From positions 186,001-250,000 of the forward strand of contig DASWJS010000017.1 in NCBI GenBank assembly GCA_036397035.1: a DNA stretch of 64,000 nt, in the 5' to 3' direction. The first letter of the stretch is position 1. Each line of letters begins with the position of its first letter. This document shows positions 49,508 to 57,444 of the stretch, in pieces. This DNA is from DASWJS01 sp036397035 (lineage in GTDB: Bacteria; Actinomycetota; AC-67). A model generated the notes under the pieces. The model was not told the origin of the DNA. It did not search any database and saw nothing but the letters and a program-made list of their open reading frames with translations. The translations under genes were made by a program, and so were the position numbers.

Positions 49508-52246
49508 CTACGAGCAGCCGCTGGTGGTCCCGCACGCCTGGCAGACGTAGCAGGACCCCGCGGGCTGCATCTTGTTCCCGCAGTTGCTGCACAGGGGCGC
49601 GTCGGCCAGCCGGATCGCCTCCGCCGCCGCCGCGACCGAGGTGGAGACCGGGTCGGCCACCGGCGCCGGGCCGGTCGCCTGCGCCGGGCCCGCCTCCTTC
49701 GCGGTCTGGTCCTCGCGCCGCTCGGCCGTGGTCATGATGCCGAGCCGCGCCCGCGCCTCCTCGTCCAGGTAGTCGATGGCGAGCCGGCGGAACACGTAGT
49801 CCACGAGACTCGTCGCGAACCGGATGTCCTCGTCGTCGGTCATGCCCGAGGGCTCGAAGCGCATGTTCATGAACTTCGCGACGTAGGCCTCCAGCGGCAC
49901 CCCGTACTGCAACCCCAGCGAGATGCTGATCGCGAGCGCGTCCATCACGCCCGACAGGGTCGAGCCCTGCTTGGAGACCTTCAGGAAGATCTCGCCGAGC
50001 CCGTCGTCGGGGTAGGAGCCCGCGAGCAGATAGCCCTCGGCGTCGGCCACCCGGAACGAGGTCGTCTGCGACGGACGGCTCTTGGGCAGGCGCTTGCGCT
50101 GCGGCTGCCCGGTCGCGATCACGGCCGGGTCGGGCGCCTTGTCGACCTTCTTCTTCTCGGCCGACAGCGGCTGCGCGACCTTGCAGTTGTCGCGATAGAT
50201 GGCGAGCGCCTTCAGGCCGAGCCGCCACCCCTCGATCAGCAGGTCCTCGACGTCCTCGACCGTGACGTGCTCCGGCATGTTCACGGTCTTGGAGATCGCG
50301 CCGCTGATGAAGGGCTGCGCGGCGGCCATCATCTTCACGTGCCCCATGTAGTGAATGGTGCGGTCGCCCATCGCGCAGTCGAACACCGAGACGTGGTCCT
50401 CGGCGATGTGCGGAGCACCGATCACCGTGTTGTGCTCGGCGATGTAGGCGACGATCTCGGCGACCTGGTCGGGGTCGTAGCCGAGCCGCCCGAGCGCACG
50501 CGGGACCGTCTGGTTCACGATCTTCATCGTCCCGCCGCCGACGAGCTTCTTGGTCTTGACCAGCGCGAGGTCGGGCTCGATGCCCGTGGTGTCGCAGTCC
50601 ATCATCAGCCCGATCGTGCCGGTGGGCGCGAGCACCGAGGCCTGCGCGTTGCGGTAGCCGTGGCGCTCGCCGAGCGCGATCGCGTCGTCCCAGGCGGACT
50701 TCGACGCCTGGAGCAGGCCTTCGGGAACCAGCTCGGCGTCGATCTGGTCCGCCGCCGCCCGGTGCTTGCGCACGACGTTCAGCATCGGCTCGGCGTTGAC
50801 GGCGTAGCCGGCGTGCGGACCGACCTGCTCGGCGAACAGCGCCGAGTTGCGGTACGCCCAGCCGGTCATCAGCGCCGTGATCGCGCCCGCCCACGCGCGC
50901 CCGCCGTCGGAGTCGTACGGAAGCCCGCGCGCCATGAGCAAGGCGCCGAGGTTCGCATACCCCAGGCCCAGCTCGCGGAAGTTCTTGGCGTTCTGCTCGA
51001 TCTTCGGCGTCGGGTAGGAGGAGTTCCCGACGATGATCTCCTGCGCGAGGAACACGACGTCGATCGCGTGCTTGAACGCGGGGATGTCGAACACCATGTT
51101 CTCGTCGACGAACTTCATCAGGTTGAGGCTCGCCAGGTTGCAGGCGGAGTTGTCCAGGTGCATGTACTCGCTGCACGGGTTGGACGCGTTGATGCGCCCG
51201 GTGTTGGCCGAGGTGTGCCAGGCGTTGATCGTAGTGTCGTACTGCATGCCGGGGTCTGCGCACTCCCAGGCCGCCTGCGCGATCTCGCGCATGAGGTCGC
51301 GCGCGCGCAGCACCTTCACCGCCTCGCCGTTCTTGACCGCCTTCAGCGCCCAGTCGCGATCCTCAACGTAGGCCATCATGAACTCGTCGGTCACGCGAAC
51401 CGAGTTGTTCGCGTTCTGGTACTGGATCGAGTGGGAGTCGCGCCCGTCCAGGTCCATGTCGAAGCCGGCCTCGCCCAGGGCGCGCGCCTTGCGCTCCTCG
51501 ACGGCCTTGCACCAGATGAACTCCTCCACGTCGGGGTGGTCGGCGTTGAGGATCACCATCTTCGCGGCGCGCCGGGTCTTGCCGCCGCTCTTGATGGTGC
51601 CGGCGCTGGCGTCGGCGCCGCGCATGAAGGACACCGGCCCGCTCGCCTCCCCGCCCGAGGACAGGTGCTCCTTCGACGAGCGGATCGTGGACAGGTTGAT
51701 GCCCGAGCCCGAGCCGCCCTTGAAGATCGTGCCCTCCTCGACGTACCAGTTGAGGATGGCGTCCATCCTGTCCTCGACCGCGAGGATGAAGCAGGCCGAG
51801 CACTGGGGATCGCGCTCGGAGCCGACGTTGAACCAGACCGGGGAGTTGAACGCCGCCTTCTGGTTCACCAGGATGTGCTTCAGCTCGGCGTTGAAGACGT
51901 CGCGGGACTGCTCGTCGGCGAAGTAGCCGTCCTTCCATCCCCAGCCGGTGATGGTGTCGGCGACGCGGTCCACGAGTTGGCGAACCGAGCGCTCCCGCTG
52001 GGGCGAGCCGAGCGGGCCGCGGAAGTACTTCTGCGCGACGATGTTCGTGGCGTTCTGCGACCACGAGGCAGGGAACTCGACGCCGCGCTGCTCGAACGCG
52101 AAGCCGCCGTCTTTGAAGTTCGGGATGACCGCGTCGCGGACGTCCCACTCGATCTCGTCGTAGGGGTGCACGCCCTCGTGCGTGAAATACCGCCTGAGCG
52201 TGAGGCCCTTCCCCTTCACCGTCATCGCCTGCTCGGTCTTCGCCAC
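49508..52246 (-). CDS. nrdJ: Adenosylcobalamin-dependent (class II) ribonucleotide reductase
   Basis: A 912-residue enzyme making deoxyribonucleotides without oxygen dependence. GTG start (VAKTEQAMTVKGKG). Active-site features: DPQCSACFIL, NPCSEYMHLDNSACNLAS with the radical cysteine, and LAPTGTIGLMMDCDTTG. The C-terminal tail ends in a zinc-ribbon-like cysteine cluster (CSNCG … CYVCQACGTTSGCS) typical of class II NrdJ and used for re-reduction. It starts 14 bases after the nrdR stop, forming an nrdRJ operon as in Streptomyces. Confidence 0.96.
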   Translation of the reverse strand: MAKTEQAMTVKGKGLTLRRYFTHEGVHPYDEIEWDVRDAVIPNFKDGGFAFEQRGVEFPASWSQNATNIVAQKYFRGPLGSPQRERSVRQLVDRVADTITGWGWKDGYFADEQSRDVFNAELKHILVNQKAAFNSPVWFNVGSERDPQCSACFILAVEDRMDAILNWYVEEGTIFKGGSGSGINLSTIRSSKEHLSSGGEASGPVSFMRGADASAGTIKSGGKTRRAAKMVILNADHPDVEEFIWCKAVEERKARALGEAGFDMDLDGRDSHSIQYQNANNSVRVTDEFMMAYVEDRDWALKAVKNGEAVKVLRARDLMREIAQAAWECADPGMQYDTTINAWHTSANTGRINASNPCSEYMHLDNSACNLASLNLMKFVDENMVFDIPAFKHAIDVVFLAQEIIVGNSSYPTPKIEQNAKNFRELGLGYANLGALLMARGLPYDSDGGRAWAGAITALMTGWAYRNSALFAEQVGPHAGYAVNAEPMLNVVRKHRAAADQIDAELVPEGLLQASKSAWDDAIALGERHGYRNAQASVLAPTGTIGLMMDCDTTGIEPDLALVKTKKLVGGGTMKIVNQTVPRALGRLGYDPDQVAEIVAYIAEHNTVIGAPHIAEDHVSVFDCAMGDRTIHYMGHVKMMAAAQPFISGAISKTVNMPEHVTVEDVEDLLIEGWRLGLKALAIYRDNCKVAQPLSAEKKKVDKAPDPAVIATGQPQRKRLPKSRPSQTTSFRVADAEGYLLAGSYPDDGLGEIFLKVSKQGSTLSGVMDALAISISLGLQYGVPLEAYVAKFMNMRFEPSGMTDDEDIRFATSLVDYVFRRLAIDYLDEEARARLGIMTTAERREDQTAKEAGPAQATGPAPVADPVSTSVAAAAEAIRLADAPLCSNCGNKMQPAGSCYVCQACGTTSGCS

Positions 52247-52260
52247 TGCCGACCCTCCCC

Positions 52261-52761
52261 TTATTCTCGCGGCTCCCCACCGGTCGTCGCCTGCTCGGTC
52301 CCGTCGCCCTTCTTCAGCAACAACTGCCCTACTTCGCGCTCGAAATCCGTCAGCTCCTGGAAGTCCTTGTAGACGGACGCGAAGCGCACGTACGCCACCT
52401 CGTCGAGATCGCGAAGCCGGTCCAGGACCGCCAGCCCGATCTCTTGCGTGGACACCTCGGTCGTCCCGCTGGCCCTGATCGCCTCCTCGATCTCGTCGGC
52501 GACGCGCTCGACCTCATCGGCGCTCACCGGCCGGTTCACGCATGCCTTCGCGACGCCTTGGACCACCTTCGCACGGTCGTAGGACACTCGTTCGCCCGTC
52601 CGCTTCACCACCGTCAGCGGCGCCGCCTCGCTGCGCTCGAACGTGGTGAACCGCCGCCCGCAGGCCAGGCACTCGCGCCGTCGCCGGATTGCGTGCCCGT
52701 CCTCGGCCAGCCGGGAGTCCACGACCTTGTCGTCGACTTCCTTGCAGTACGGACAGCGCAT
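52261..52761 (-). CDS. nrdR: Transcriptional repressor NrdR
   Basis: A 166-residue nucleotide-sensing repressor of ribonucleotide reductase genes. The N-terminal zinc ribbon is MRCPYC … CLACGRRF, followed by the ATP-cone domain (VVKRTGERVSYDRAKVVQGVAKAC). Three NrdR-type boxes in its own upstream region indicate autoregulation together with nrdJ. Confidence 0.97.
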   Translation of the reverse strand: MRCPYCKEVDDKVVDSRLAEDGHAIRRRRECLACGRRFTTFERSEAAPLTVVKRTGERVSYDRAKVVQGVAKACVNRPVSADEVERVADEIEEAIRASGTTEVSTQEIGLAVLDRLRDLDEVAYVRFASVYKDFQELTDFEREVGQLLLKKGDGTEQATTGGEPRE

Positions 52762-52818
52762 CCGTGGTCGTGCCGGGCATCATCTGCTCGGCCCTCCCTC
52801 CCTTCCGGTTGCCCGCAC

Positions 52819-52834
52819 CCACTACATCTTGTGC
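52819..52834. promoter_or_regulatory. NrdR box 1
   Basis: CCACTACATCTTGTGC, a 16-base near-palindrome aligned with box 2 over its whole core. It is the box nearest nrdR. Confidence 0.6.
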
Positions 52835-52852
52835 TGCGGGCTCCGCAGGTGA

Positions 52853-52868
52853 ACACAACATCTTGTGG
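52853..52868. promoter_or_regulatory. NrdR box 2
   Basis: ACACAACATCTTGTGG, the best match of the three to the general NrdR pattern ACAC-N8-GTGT. It lies 34 bases from box 1 and 32 bases from box 3, about three helical turns each. Confidence 0.7.
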
Positions 52869-52876
52869 CGCGCGCG

Positions 52877-52905
52877 ACAGTAGCACACTAGATGATGTAG
52901 GGCAA
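52877..52905 (-). promoter_or_regulatory. nrdR: nrdRJ promoter containing NrdR box 3
   Basis: Minus-strand TTGCCC (52905-52900), a 17-base spacer, and TACTGT (52882-52877). Box 3 (ACACTAGATGATGTAG, 52885-52900) fills the spacer, so bound NrdR would block polymerase. Confidence 0.7.
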
Positions 52906-52930
52906 GCATGTGGGGAGCCGGGCGCGCGAG

Positions 52931-53191
52931 CTAGCCGGCGGCCGGGAGCTGAAGCTCCTGACCTGGGAAAACGAGCGCCGAGGAGAGCTCGTTCAGCGCG
53001 ATGATGCGGTCGACGACCGCGCGACGGTCCTCGGAGCCGCCGACCGACCCGGCGATCCCCCATATGGTGTCGCCCGCCTGCACGACGTAGGAGACCGTCG
53101 GGGCCGGGTGATCCTGCCGCGCGCCAACGGTCGTCGCCCCGATGCCGAGCAGCACCGTCACCAGCAGACCGACCGTGATCAGCTTCCTCAT
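52931..53191 (-). CDS. SOS-controlled LysM protein (YneA/ChiZ-like division inhibitor)
   Basis: An 86-residue exported protein: signal or anchor at residues 1-25 (LITVGLLVTVLLGIGATTVGA) and one LysM domain at about 34-82 (SYVVQAGDTIWGIAGSVGG … LVFPGQELQLP). It is divergent from lexA. In Bacillus the LysM protein YneA, and in Mycobacterium the LysM protein Rv2719c (ChiZ), sit beside lexA and delay division during the SOS response. One LexA box covers its promoter spacer and a second overlaps its ribosome site (AGGAG). Confidence 0.88.
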   Translation of the reverse strand: MRKLITVGLLVTVLLGIGATTVGARQDHPAPTVSYVVQAGDTIWGIAGSVGGSEDRRAVVDRIIALNELSSALVFPGQELQLPAAG

Positions 53192-53192
53192 G

Positions 53193-53208
53193 TCGAACTC
53201 CTGTTCGC
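53193..53208. promoter_or_regulatory. SOS box A over the LysM ribosome site
   Basis: TCGAACTCCTGTTCGC matches the TCGAAC-N4-GTTCGA consensus at 11 of 12 fixed positions. Read on the minus strand, its centre contains AGGAG, six bases from the LysM ATG. Confidence 0.75.
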
Positions 53209-53218
53209 TCGGGACCCC

Positions 53219-53247
53219 ACCGTATCGAACGCCTGTTCGCTCGTCAA
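53219..53247 (-). promoter_or_regulatory. LysM gene promoter with SOS box B in the spacer
   Basis: Minus-strand TTGACG (53247-53242), 17-base spacer and TACGGT (53224-53219). SOS box B (TCGAACGCCTGTTCGC, 53225-53240) fills the spacer, a classic repressor placement. Confidence 0.8.
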
Positions 53248-53249
53248 GG

Positions 53250-53265
53250 TCGAACAGATGTTTGA
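53250..53265. promoter_or_regulatory. SOS box C at the lexA -35
   Basis: TCGAACAGATGTTTGA, 11 of 12 fixed positions. Its right half overlaps the lexA -35 (TTGATT, 53262-53267). Confidence 0.75.
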
Positions 53266-53290
53266 TTTCCGCCTCGGCGGATGCTACCGT
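53262..53290 (+). promoter_or_regulatory. lexA: lexA promoter
   Basis: TTGATT (53262-53267), 17-base spacer, TACCGT (53285-53290), with TGC extending the -10. It lies between SOS boxes C and D. Confidence 0.7.
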
Positions 53291-53302
53291 GCGCCGGTGA
53301 CA

Positions 53303-53318
53303 ACGAACGTGCGTTCGA
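53303..53318. promoter_or_regulatory. SOS box D downstream of the lexA -10
   Basis: ACGAACGTGCGTTCGA, 11 of 12 fixed positions, centred about 20 bases past the -10, within the lexA leader. Confidence 0.75.
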
Positions 53319-53349
53319 CCGCGAGACGGCGGAGCACCGGAGGTACACC

Positions 53350-53976
53350 GTGAGCGACCTGACCAAGCGGCAACGGGCCATCCTGGAGTTCATCCTGAAG
53401 ACGCACCGCGACCGCGGCTATCCGCCCTCGGTCCGGGAGATCGGGGATGCGGTGGGGCTTCGCTCCCCGTCCAGCGTCCACGCGCAGCTCGCGACGCTGG
53501 CCGAACGCGGCTACCTGAAGAAGGACCCGACGCGCCCGCGCGCGATCGTGGTGACGACCGACTCCTCGGGCAAGGACGTGCGGGCGAGCGAGCCGCCGAA
53601 CGTCGTGTCCGTGCCGCTCGTCGGCCGCATCGCCGCGGGCAGCCCGATCCTGGCCGACGAGCAGATCGAGGACACGCTGGCCGTGCCGAAGGGCCTGGTG
53701 CCCACCGGCACGCTCTTCGCGCTGACGGTGCGCGGGGACTCGATGATCGACGCGGGCATCCTGGACGGCGACACCGTCATCGTTCGCCAGCAGCCGACCG
53801 CGGACGAGGGCGAGATCGTCGCGGCGCTCGTCGAGGGCGAGGAGGCGACGGTCAAGCACCTGTCCACCCGGGGCGGGCGCGTGCGACTGCTCCCCGCGAA
53901 CGAGCGCTACGAACCGATCGAAGCCGACGACGTCACGGTCTTGGGGAAGGTCGTGTCGGTGATGCGCCGGCTCTGA
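53350..53976 (+). CDS. lexA: SOS repressor LexA
   Basis: A 208-residue repressor. The GTG at 53350 is chosen from GGAGG seven bases before it and from the family N terminus (LTKRQRAILEFI). The winged-helix DNA-binding domain spans about 1-70. The self-cleavage site is Ala96-Gly97 in GRIAAGSP. The catalytic dyad is Ser131 (RGDSMID) and Lys169 (TVKHL). It should repress itself, the divergent LysM gene and ruvCAB. It is convergent with hflX, seven bases between stops. Confidence 0.97.
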   Translation: MSDLTKRQRAILEFILKTHRDRGYPPSVREIGDAVGLRSPSSVHAQLATLAERGYLKKDPTRPRAIVVTTDSSGKDVRASEPPNVVSVPLVGRIAAGSPILADEQIEDTLAVPKGLVPTGTLFALTVRGDSMIDAGILDGDTVIVRQQPTADEGEIVAALVEGEEATVKHLSTRGGRVRLLPANERYEPIEADDVTVLGKVVSVMRRL

Positions 53977-53983
53977 CCGGCGC

Positions 53984-55312
53984 TCATCCGTCGGCTTTGG
54001 CGCGCCCGGCCCCCCGCCCCCGGACGCGATACTGCTCGAGCCGTCCCGCCTGATCCGCACGGAGCCGCGCGCGGACGAGGGTGCCCTCGTCGGTGAACTC
54101 CTCGGCCAGCACGGCGCCCGCCGCGTGGAGCGCCGCCACCACGTCGCCGCGGTCGTAGGGCACGAGCAGGTCGACCTCGACCTCCTGCGTGGCGAGGCGG
54201 GCGGCGAGCGCCCCGAGCAATGCCTCCAAGCCCTCGGCTTGCAGCGCGGACACGAGCGCCGCGTCCGGGAAGAGCCGGCGGATCCGGGCGCGCGCGACCT
54301 CGTCCATCGCGTCGTCCTTGTTCACCACGACCAGCTCGGGGACCGCCGCGGCGCCGACCTCCCCGAGCACCTCCCGGACCGAGGCGTACTGGTGGTCGGG
54401 CTCGGCGACCGTCCCGTCGATCACGTGGACGAGCAGGTCGGCGCGCGCAGTCTCCTCCAGGGTCGACTTGAACGCCTCGACCAGCGCGTGCGGGAGCTTG
54501 CGCACGAAGCCGACCGTGTCCGTGAGGGTGACCGCGCGGCCGTCGGGCAGGTCGAGCCGCCGCGTCGTCGGGTCGAGCGTCGAGAAGAGCTGGTCCTCGA
54601 CCAGCACGCCGGACTCGGTCAGCGCGTTCAGCAGCGTCGACTTGCCGGCGTTGGTGTAGCCGACGATCGTGACCGAGGGAACGTGGCGGCGCGTGCGCTG
54701 CCGCCGCTTCACGTCGCGCACCCGGTCGAGGTCGGCGAGGTCGCGCTTGAGCTTTGCCAGGCGGGTCTTGATCTTGCGGCGGTCGATCTCGAGCTTCGTC
54801 TCGCCCGGCCCGCGCGTGCCGATCCCGCCCCCGGCGAGCCCGCCGGTGCGGCCCGCGCCACGCCCGGTCCCGGCTTGGCGCGACAGCGACTCGCCCCAGC
54901 CGCGAAGCCGCGGCAGGAAGTAGTTGAGCTGCGCCAGCTCGACTTGGAGCTTTCCCTCCGAGGAGTGGGCGTGCTGCGCGAAGATGTCGAGGATCAGCGC
55001 GGTGCGGTCGATCACCTTGCACCCGCACAGCTCCTCCAGGTTGCGGAGCTGGCCGGGCGACAGCTCCTCGTCGACGATGACCGTGTCGGCACCGGCGGCC
55101 TTTGCCACGCCGCGCACCTCCTCGGCCTTGCCCTTGCCCAGGAAGGTCGCTGGGTCGGGCTTCCTCCGGCGCTGGAGCAGCGTTTCGGCGACTTCGGCGC
55201 CGGCGGTCTCGGTCAAGCGCGCCAGCTCGGCAAGGTGCTCCTCGGCTTCGTCGATCGTGCCGCCGATCGTCAGCCCGACCAGGACCGCGCGCTCGAGCTG
55301 CAGCTCCTGCAT
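53984..55312 (-). CDS. hflX: Ribosome-associated GTPase HflX
   Basis: A 442-residue GTPase that splits stalled ribosomes under stress. N-terminal nucleotide-binding domain (VIVDEELSPGQLRNLEE), the glycine-rich linker GGLAGGGIGTRGPGE, and the G domain with GYTNAGKSTLLNAL, DTVGF and NKDD. ATG at 55312 is used although the family often has a longer variable N terminus. The lexA-hflX-dapF-miaA-miaB neighbourhood is conserved in Mycobacterium. Confidence 0.94.
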   Translation of the reverse strand: MQELQLERAVLVGLTIGGTIDEAEEHLAELARLTETAGAEVAETLLQRRRKPDPATFLGKGKAEEVRGVAKAAGADTVIVDEELSPGQLRNLEELCGCKVIDRTALILDIFAQHAHSSEGKLQVELAQLNYFLPRLRGWGESLSRQAGTGRGAGRTGGLAGGGIGTRGPGETKLEIDRRKIKTRLAKLKRDLADLDRVRDVKRRQRTRRHVPSVTIVGYTNAGKSTLLNALTESGVLVEDQLFSTLDPTTRRLDLPDGRAVTLTDTVGFVRKLPHALVEAFKSTLEETARADLLVHVIDGTVAEPDHQYASVREVLGEVGAAAVPELVVVNKDDAMDEVARARIRRLFPDAALVSALQAEGLEALLGALAARLATQEVEVDLLVPYDRGDVVAALHAAGAVLAEEFTDEGTLVRARLRADQAGRLEQYRVRGRGAGRAKADG

Positions 55313-55404
55313 CTCGACCGGCAGTGGCGTGCGCCGCCGGACGGCCGAGCGGCGCTGATCGCGCCCGCGCTCGTTCGGCCCGGTGCCGTTCGGCCCAGCG
55401 CCGC

Positions 55405-56568
55405 TCAGCCCAGTGCCTTGCGTATCCGTTCCAACCCCTCCTCGATCCTGTCGTCGGGGACCGTCAGGCTGAAACGCACGAAGCCTTCGCCCGACGGGCC
55501 GTACCCGCGCCCGGGCGGGACCACGACGCCGGCCTCCTCCAGCAGCAGCGTCGCGAAGGACGCCGAGTCGTGCCCGTCCGGCACCGGCGCCCACACGAAC
55601 ACGCTGCCCTTCGGCGACTCGACCGGTACGCCCACGTCGAGCAGCGTGTCCACCACGCGGTCGCGGCGGCGCCGGTAGGTCGCGCGCAGCTCGTCCAGGA
55701 ACTCCTGCGGCCCGTCGAGCGCGGCGACGCCGGCGCGCTGGATCGCGTTGAAGATGCCGGAATCCACGTTGGTCTTTACCCGTCCGAGCGCCTCGACCGC
55801 CACCGGATTTCCGCACGCCCACCCGATGCGCCAGCCGGTCATGTTGTAGGTCTTCGACAGCGAGTGAAACTCGATCGCGCGGTCCATGCCGCCGGGGACT
55901 TCCAGGATGCTCGGCGCGCTGAAGCCGTCGTAGCACAGCTCGGAGTAGGCGTTGTCGTAGGCGATCAGCAGGTCGTGCTCCGCCGCGAAGGCGACCGCGC
56001 GCGCGAGCTGTTCGGTCGTCGCGACGGCCGCGGTCGGGTTGGACGGGTAGTTCAGCCAGAGCACCTTCGCGTTCGCCGGCACGTCCACCGCGTCGAAGTC
56101 CGGAAAGAAGTCGTTCTCCGCCGAGAGCGGGAGGAACACGACCTCGCCGCCGGCCATCAGCGTGCCGACTTCGTAGACCGGGTAGGCGGGATCGGGCACG
56201 AGCACCACGTCGCCCGGGTCCACGAACGCGACCGGCAGGTGGAAGATCCCCTCCTTCGACCCGACGAGCGGTTGCACCTGCGTCGCCGGGTCGAGCGTCA
56301 CGCCGAAGCGCCGGCCGTAGAAGCGCGCGACCGCCTCCCGGAAGGCGGGCAGGCCGTAGTAGGACGGATACTGGTGCGTGCTCGCGTCCTCGACGGCTTC
56401 CTTCAGCGCCGCGACGATGTGCGGCGGCGTCGGGCGGTCGGGGTCGCCGACGCCGAAGGAGATCACGTCCGCGCCCTCGGCGCGCTTCTCCGCCACCTTC
56501 CGGTCGATCTCGGCGAACAGGTACGGGGGAAGGTTCTGGATGCGTCGCGCGAGCCTCAGTTCGATCAC
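55405..56568 (-). CDS. dapL: Fold-type I aminotransferase, LL-diaminopimelate aminotransferase-like
   Basis: A 387-residue PLP enzyme. GTG start overlaps the dapF stop (GTGA). Motifs: ISFGVGDPDRPTP, NYPSNPTAAVA, the PLP lysine in HSLSKTYNMTGWRIGW, and the C-terminal arginine region. Sequence style and length fit the DapL group, which converts tetrahydrodipicolinate directly to LL-diaminopimelate. Coupling to dapF, the next enzyme, supports this. DapC or a general aspartate-type aminotransferase remains possible. Confidence 0.78.
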   Translation of the reverse strand: MIELRLARRIQNLPPYLFAEIDRKVAEKRAEGADVISFGVGDPDRPTPPHIVAALKEAVEDASTHQYPSYYGLPAFREAVARFYGRRFGVTLDPATQVQPLVGSKEGIFHLPVAFVDPGDVVLVPDPAYPVYEVGTLMAGGEVVFLPLSAENDFFPDFDAVDVPANAKVLWLNYPSNPTAAVATTEQLARAVAFAAEHDLLIAYDNAYSELCYDGFSAPSILEVPGGMDRAIEFHSLSKTYNMTGWRIGWACGNPVAVEALGRVKTNVDSGIFNAIQRAGVAALDGPQEFLDELRATYRRRRDRVVDTLLDVGVPVESPKGSVFVWAPVPDGHDSASFATLLLEEAGVVVPPGRGYGPSGEGFVRFSLTVPDDRIEEGLERIRKALG

Positions 56569-57431
56569 CCTTTCGATTCCAGCAGTCGTGTGATGCCCGG
56601 GCCGAGCGTGCCTTCGAAGACCTCCTCGGCCGGGCCGGTCATGAACACGGTCTCGGACGTCCATTCGATCTCGAGCGTGCCGCCGGGCAGGTGTACGGCG
56701 ACGCTCCGCCCGGTGAGGCCGCGCAGGTTCGCGGCGACCGCCGTCGCACAGGCGCCCGTGCCGCACGCCTGCGTCTCCCCGACCCCGCGCTCCCACACGC
56801 GCACACGGACCTCGTGGTCGTTCAGCACGCGCGTGAACTCGACGTTGGTCTTCGCGGGAAACAGGTCCATCGTCTCGATCGCGGGGCCGAGCCGCTCGAA
56901 GGGAACCACGCCGGAATCGGGCAGAGCGTCGAGGAACAGCACGCAATGCGGGTTGCCCATCGACACGCACGCCGCTTCGAACGTGTAGCCGAGCGCCTCG
57001 ACCTTCTCGTGCAGGGGGTCGCCATCGCCGGTCATCGGGATCGCCGCGCGTTCGAGGATCGGCGCGCCCATGTCGACGCGCGCGCGCGCGACCACGCCCC
57101 GATCGTCGCGCTCGACCGTGACCGGCTTGACGCCCGCGCGCGTGGCGACGGCCAGCGCGTCGCCCGCGTGGATCCCGCGATCGACCACGTACTTCGCGAG
57201 CGTCCGGATGCCGTTGCCGCACATCTCTGCCACGTCGCCGTCGGCGTTGTAGTAGTCCATGAAGAAGTCGGCGGTCTCGGCCCTGACGATGCGGATGAGC
57301 CCGTCGGCGCCGACGCCCTTGTGGCGGTTGCAGAGCGCCGCGACGAACCGCGCGGTCGGGGTGAAGGTGTCGTCGAGGTCTTCGATCAGGACGAAGTCGT
57401 TCCCCGCCCCGTGCGCCTTCACGAACCGCAT
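56565..57431 (-). CDS. dapF: Diaminopimelate epimerase
   Basis: A 288-residue epimerase converting LL- to meso-diaminopimelate for lysine and peptidoglycan. ATG at 57431 gives MRFVKAHGAGNDFV. The two catalytic cysteines are in EMCGNGIR and QACGTGACA. The usual GNPHCV is present. It lies 13 bases after the miaA stop. Confidence 0.97.
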   Translation of the reverse strand: MRFVKAHGAGNDFVLIEDLDDTFTPTARFVAALCNRHKGVGADGLIRIVRAETADFFMDYYNADGDVAEMCGNGIRTLAKYVVDRGIHAGDALAVATRAGVKPVTVERDDRGVVARARVDMGAPILERAAIPMTGDGDPLHEKVEALGYTFEAACVSMGNPHCVLFLDALPDSGVVPFERLGPAIETMDLFPAKTNVEFTRVLNDHEVRVRVWERGVGETQACGTGACATAVAANLRGLTGRSVAVHLPGGTLEIEWTSETVFMTGPAEEVFEGTLGPGITRLLESKG

Positions 57432-57444
57432 GCCGGCTCCATTC

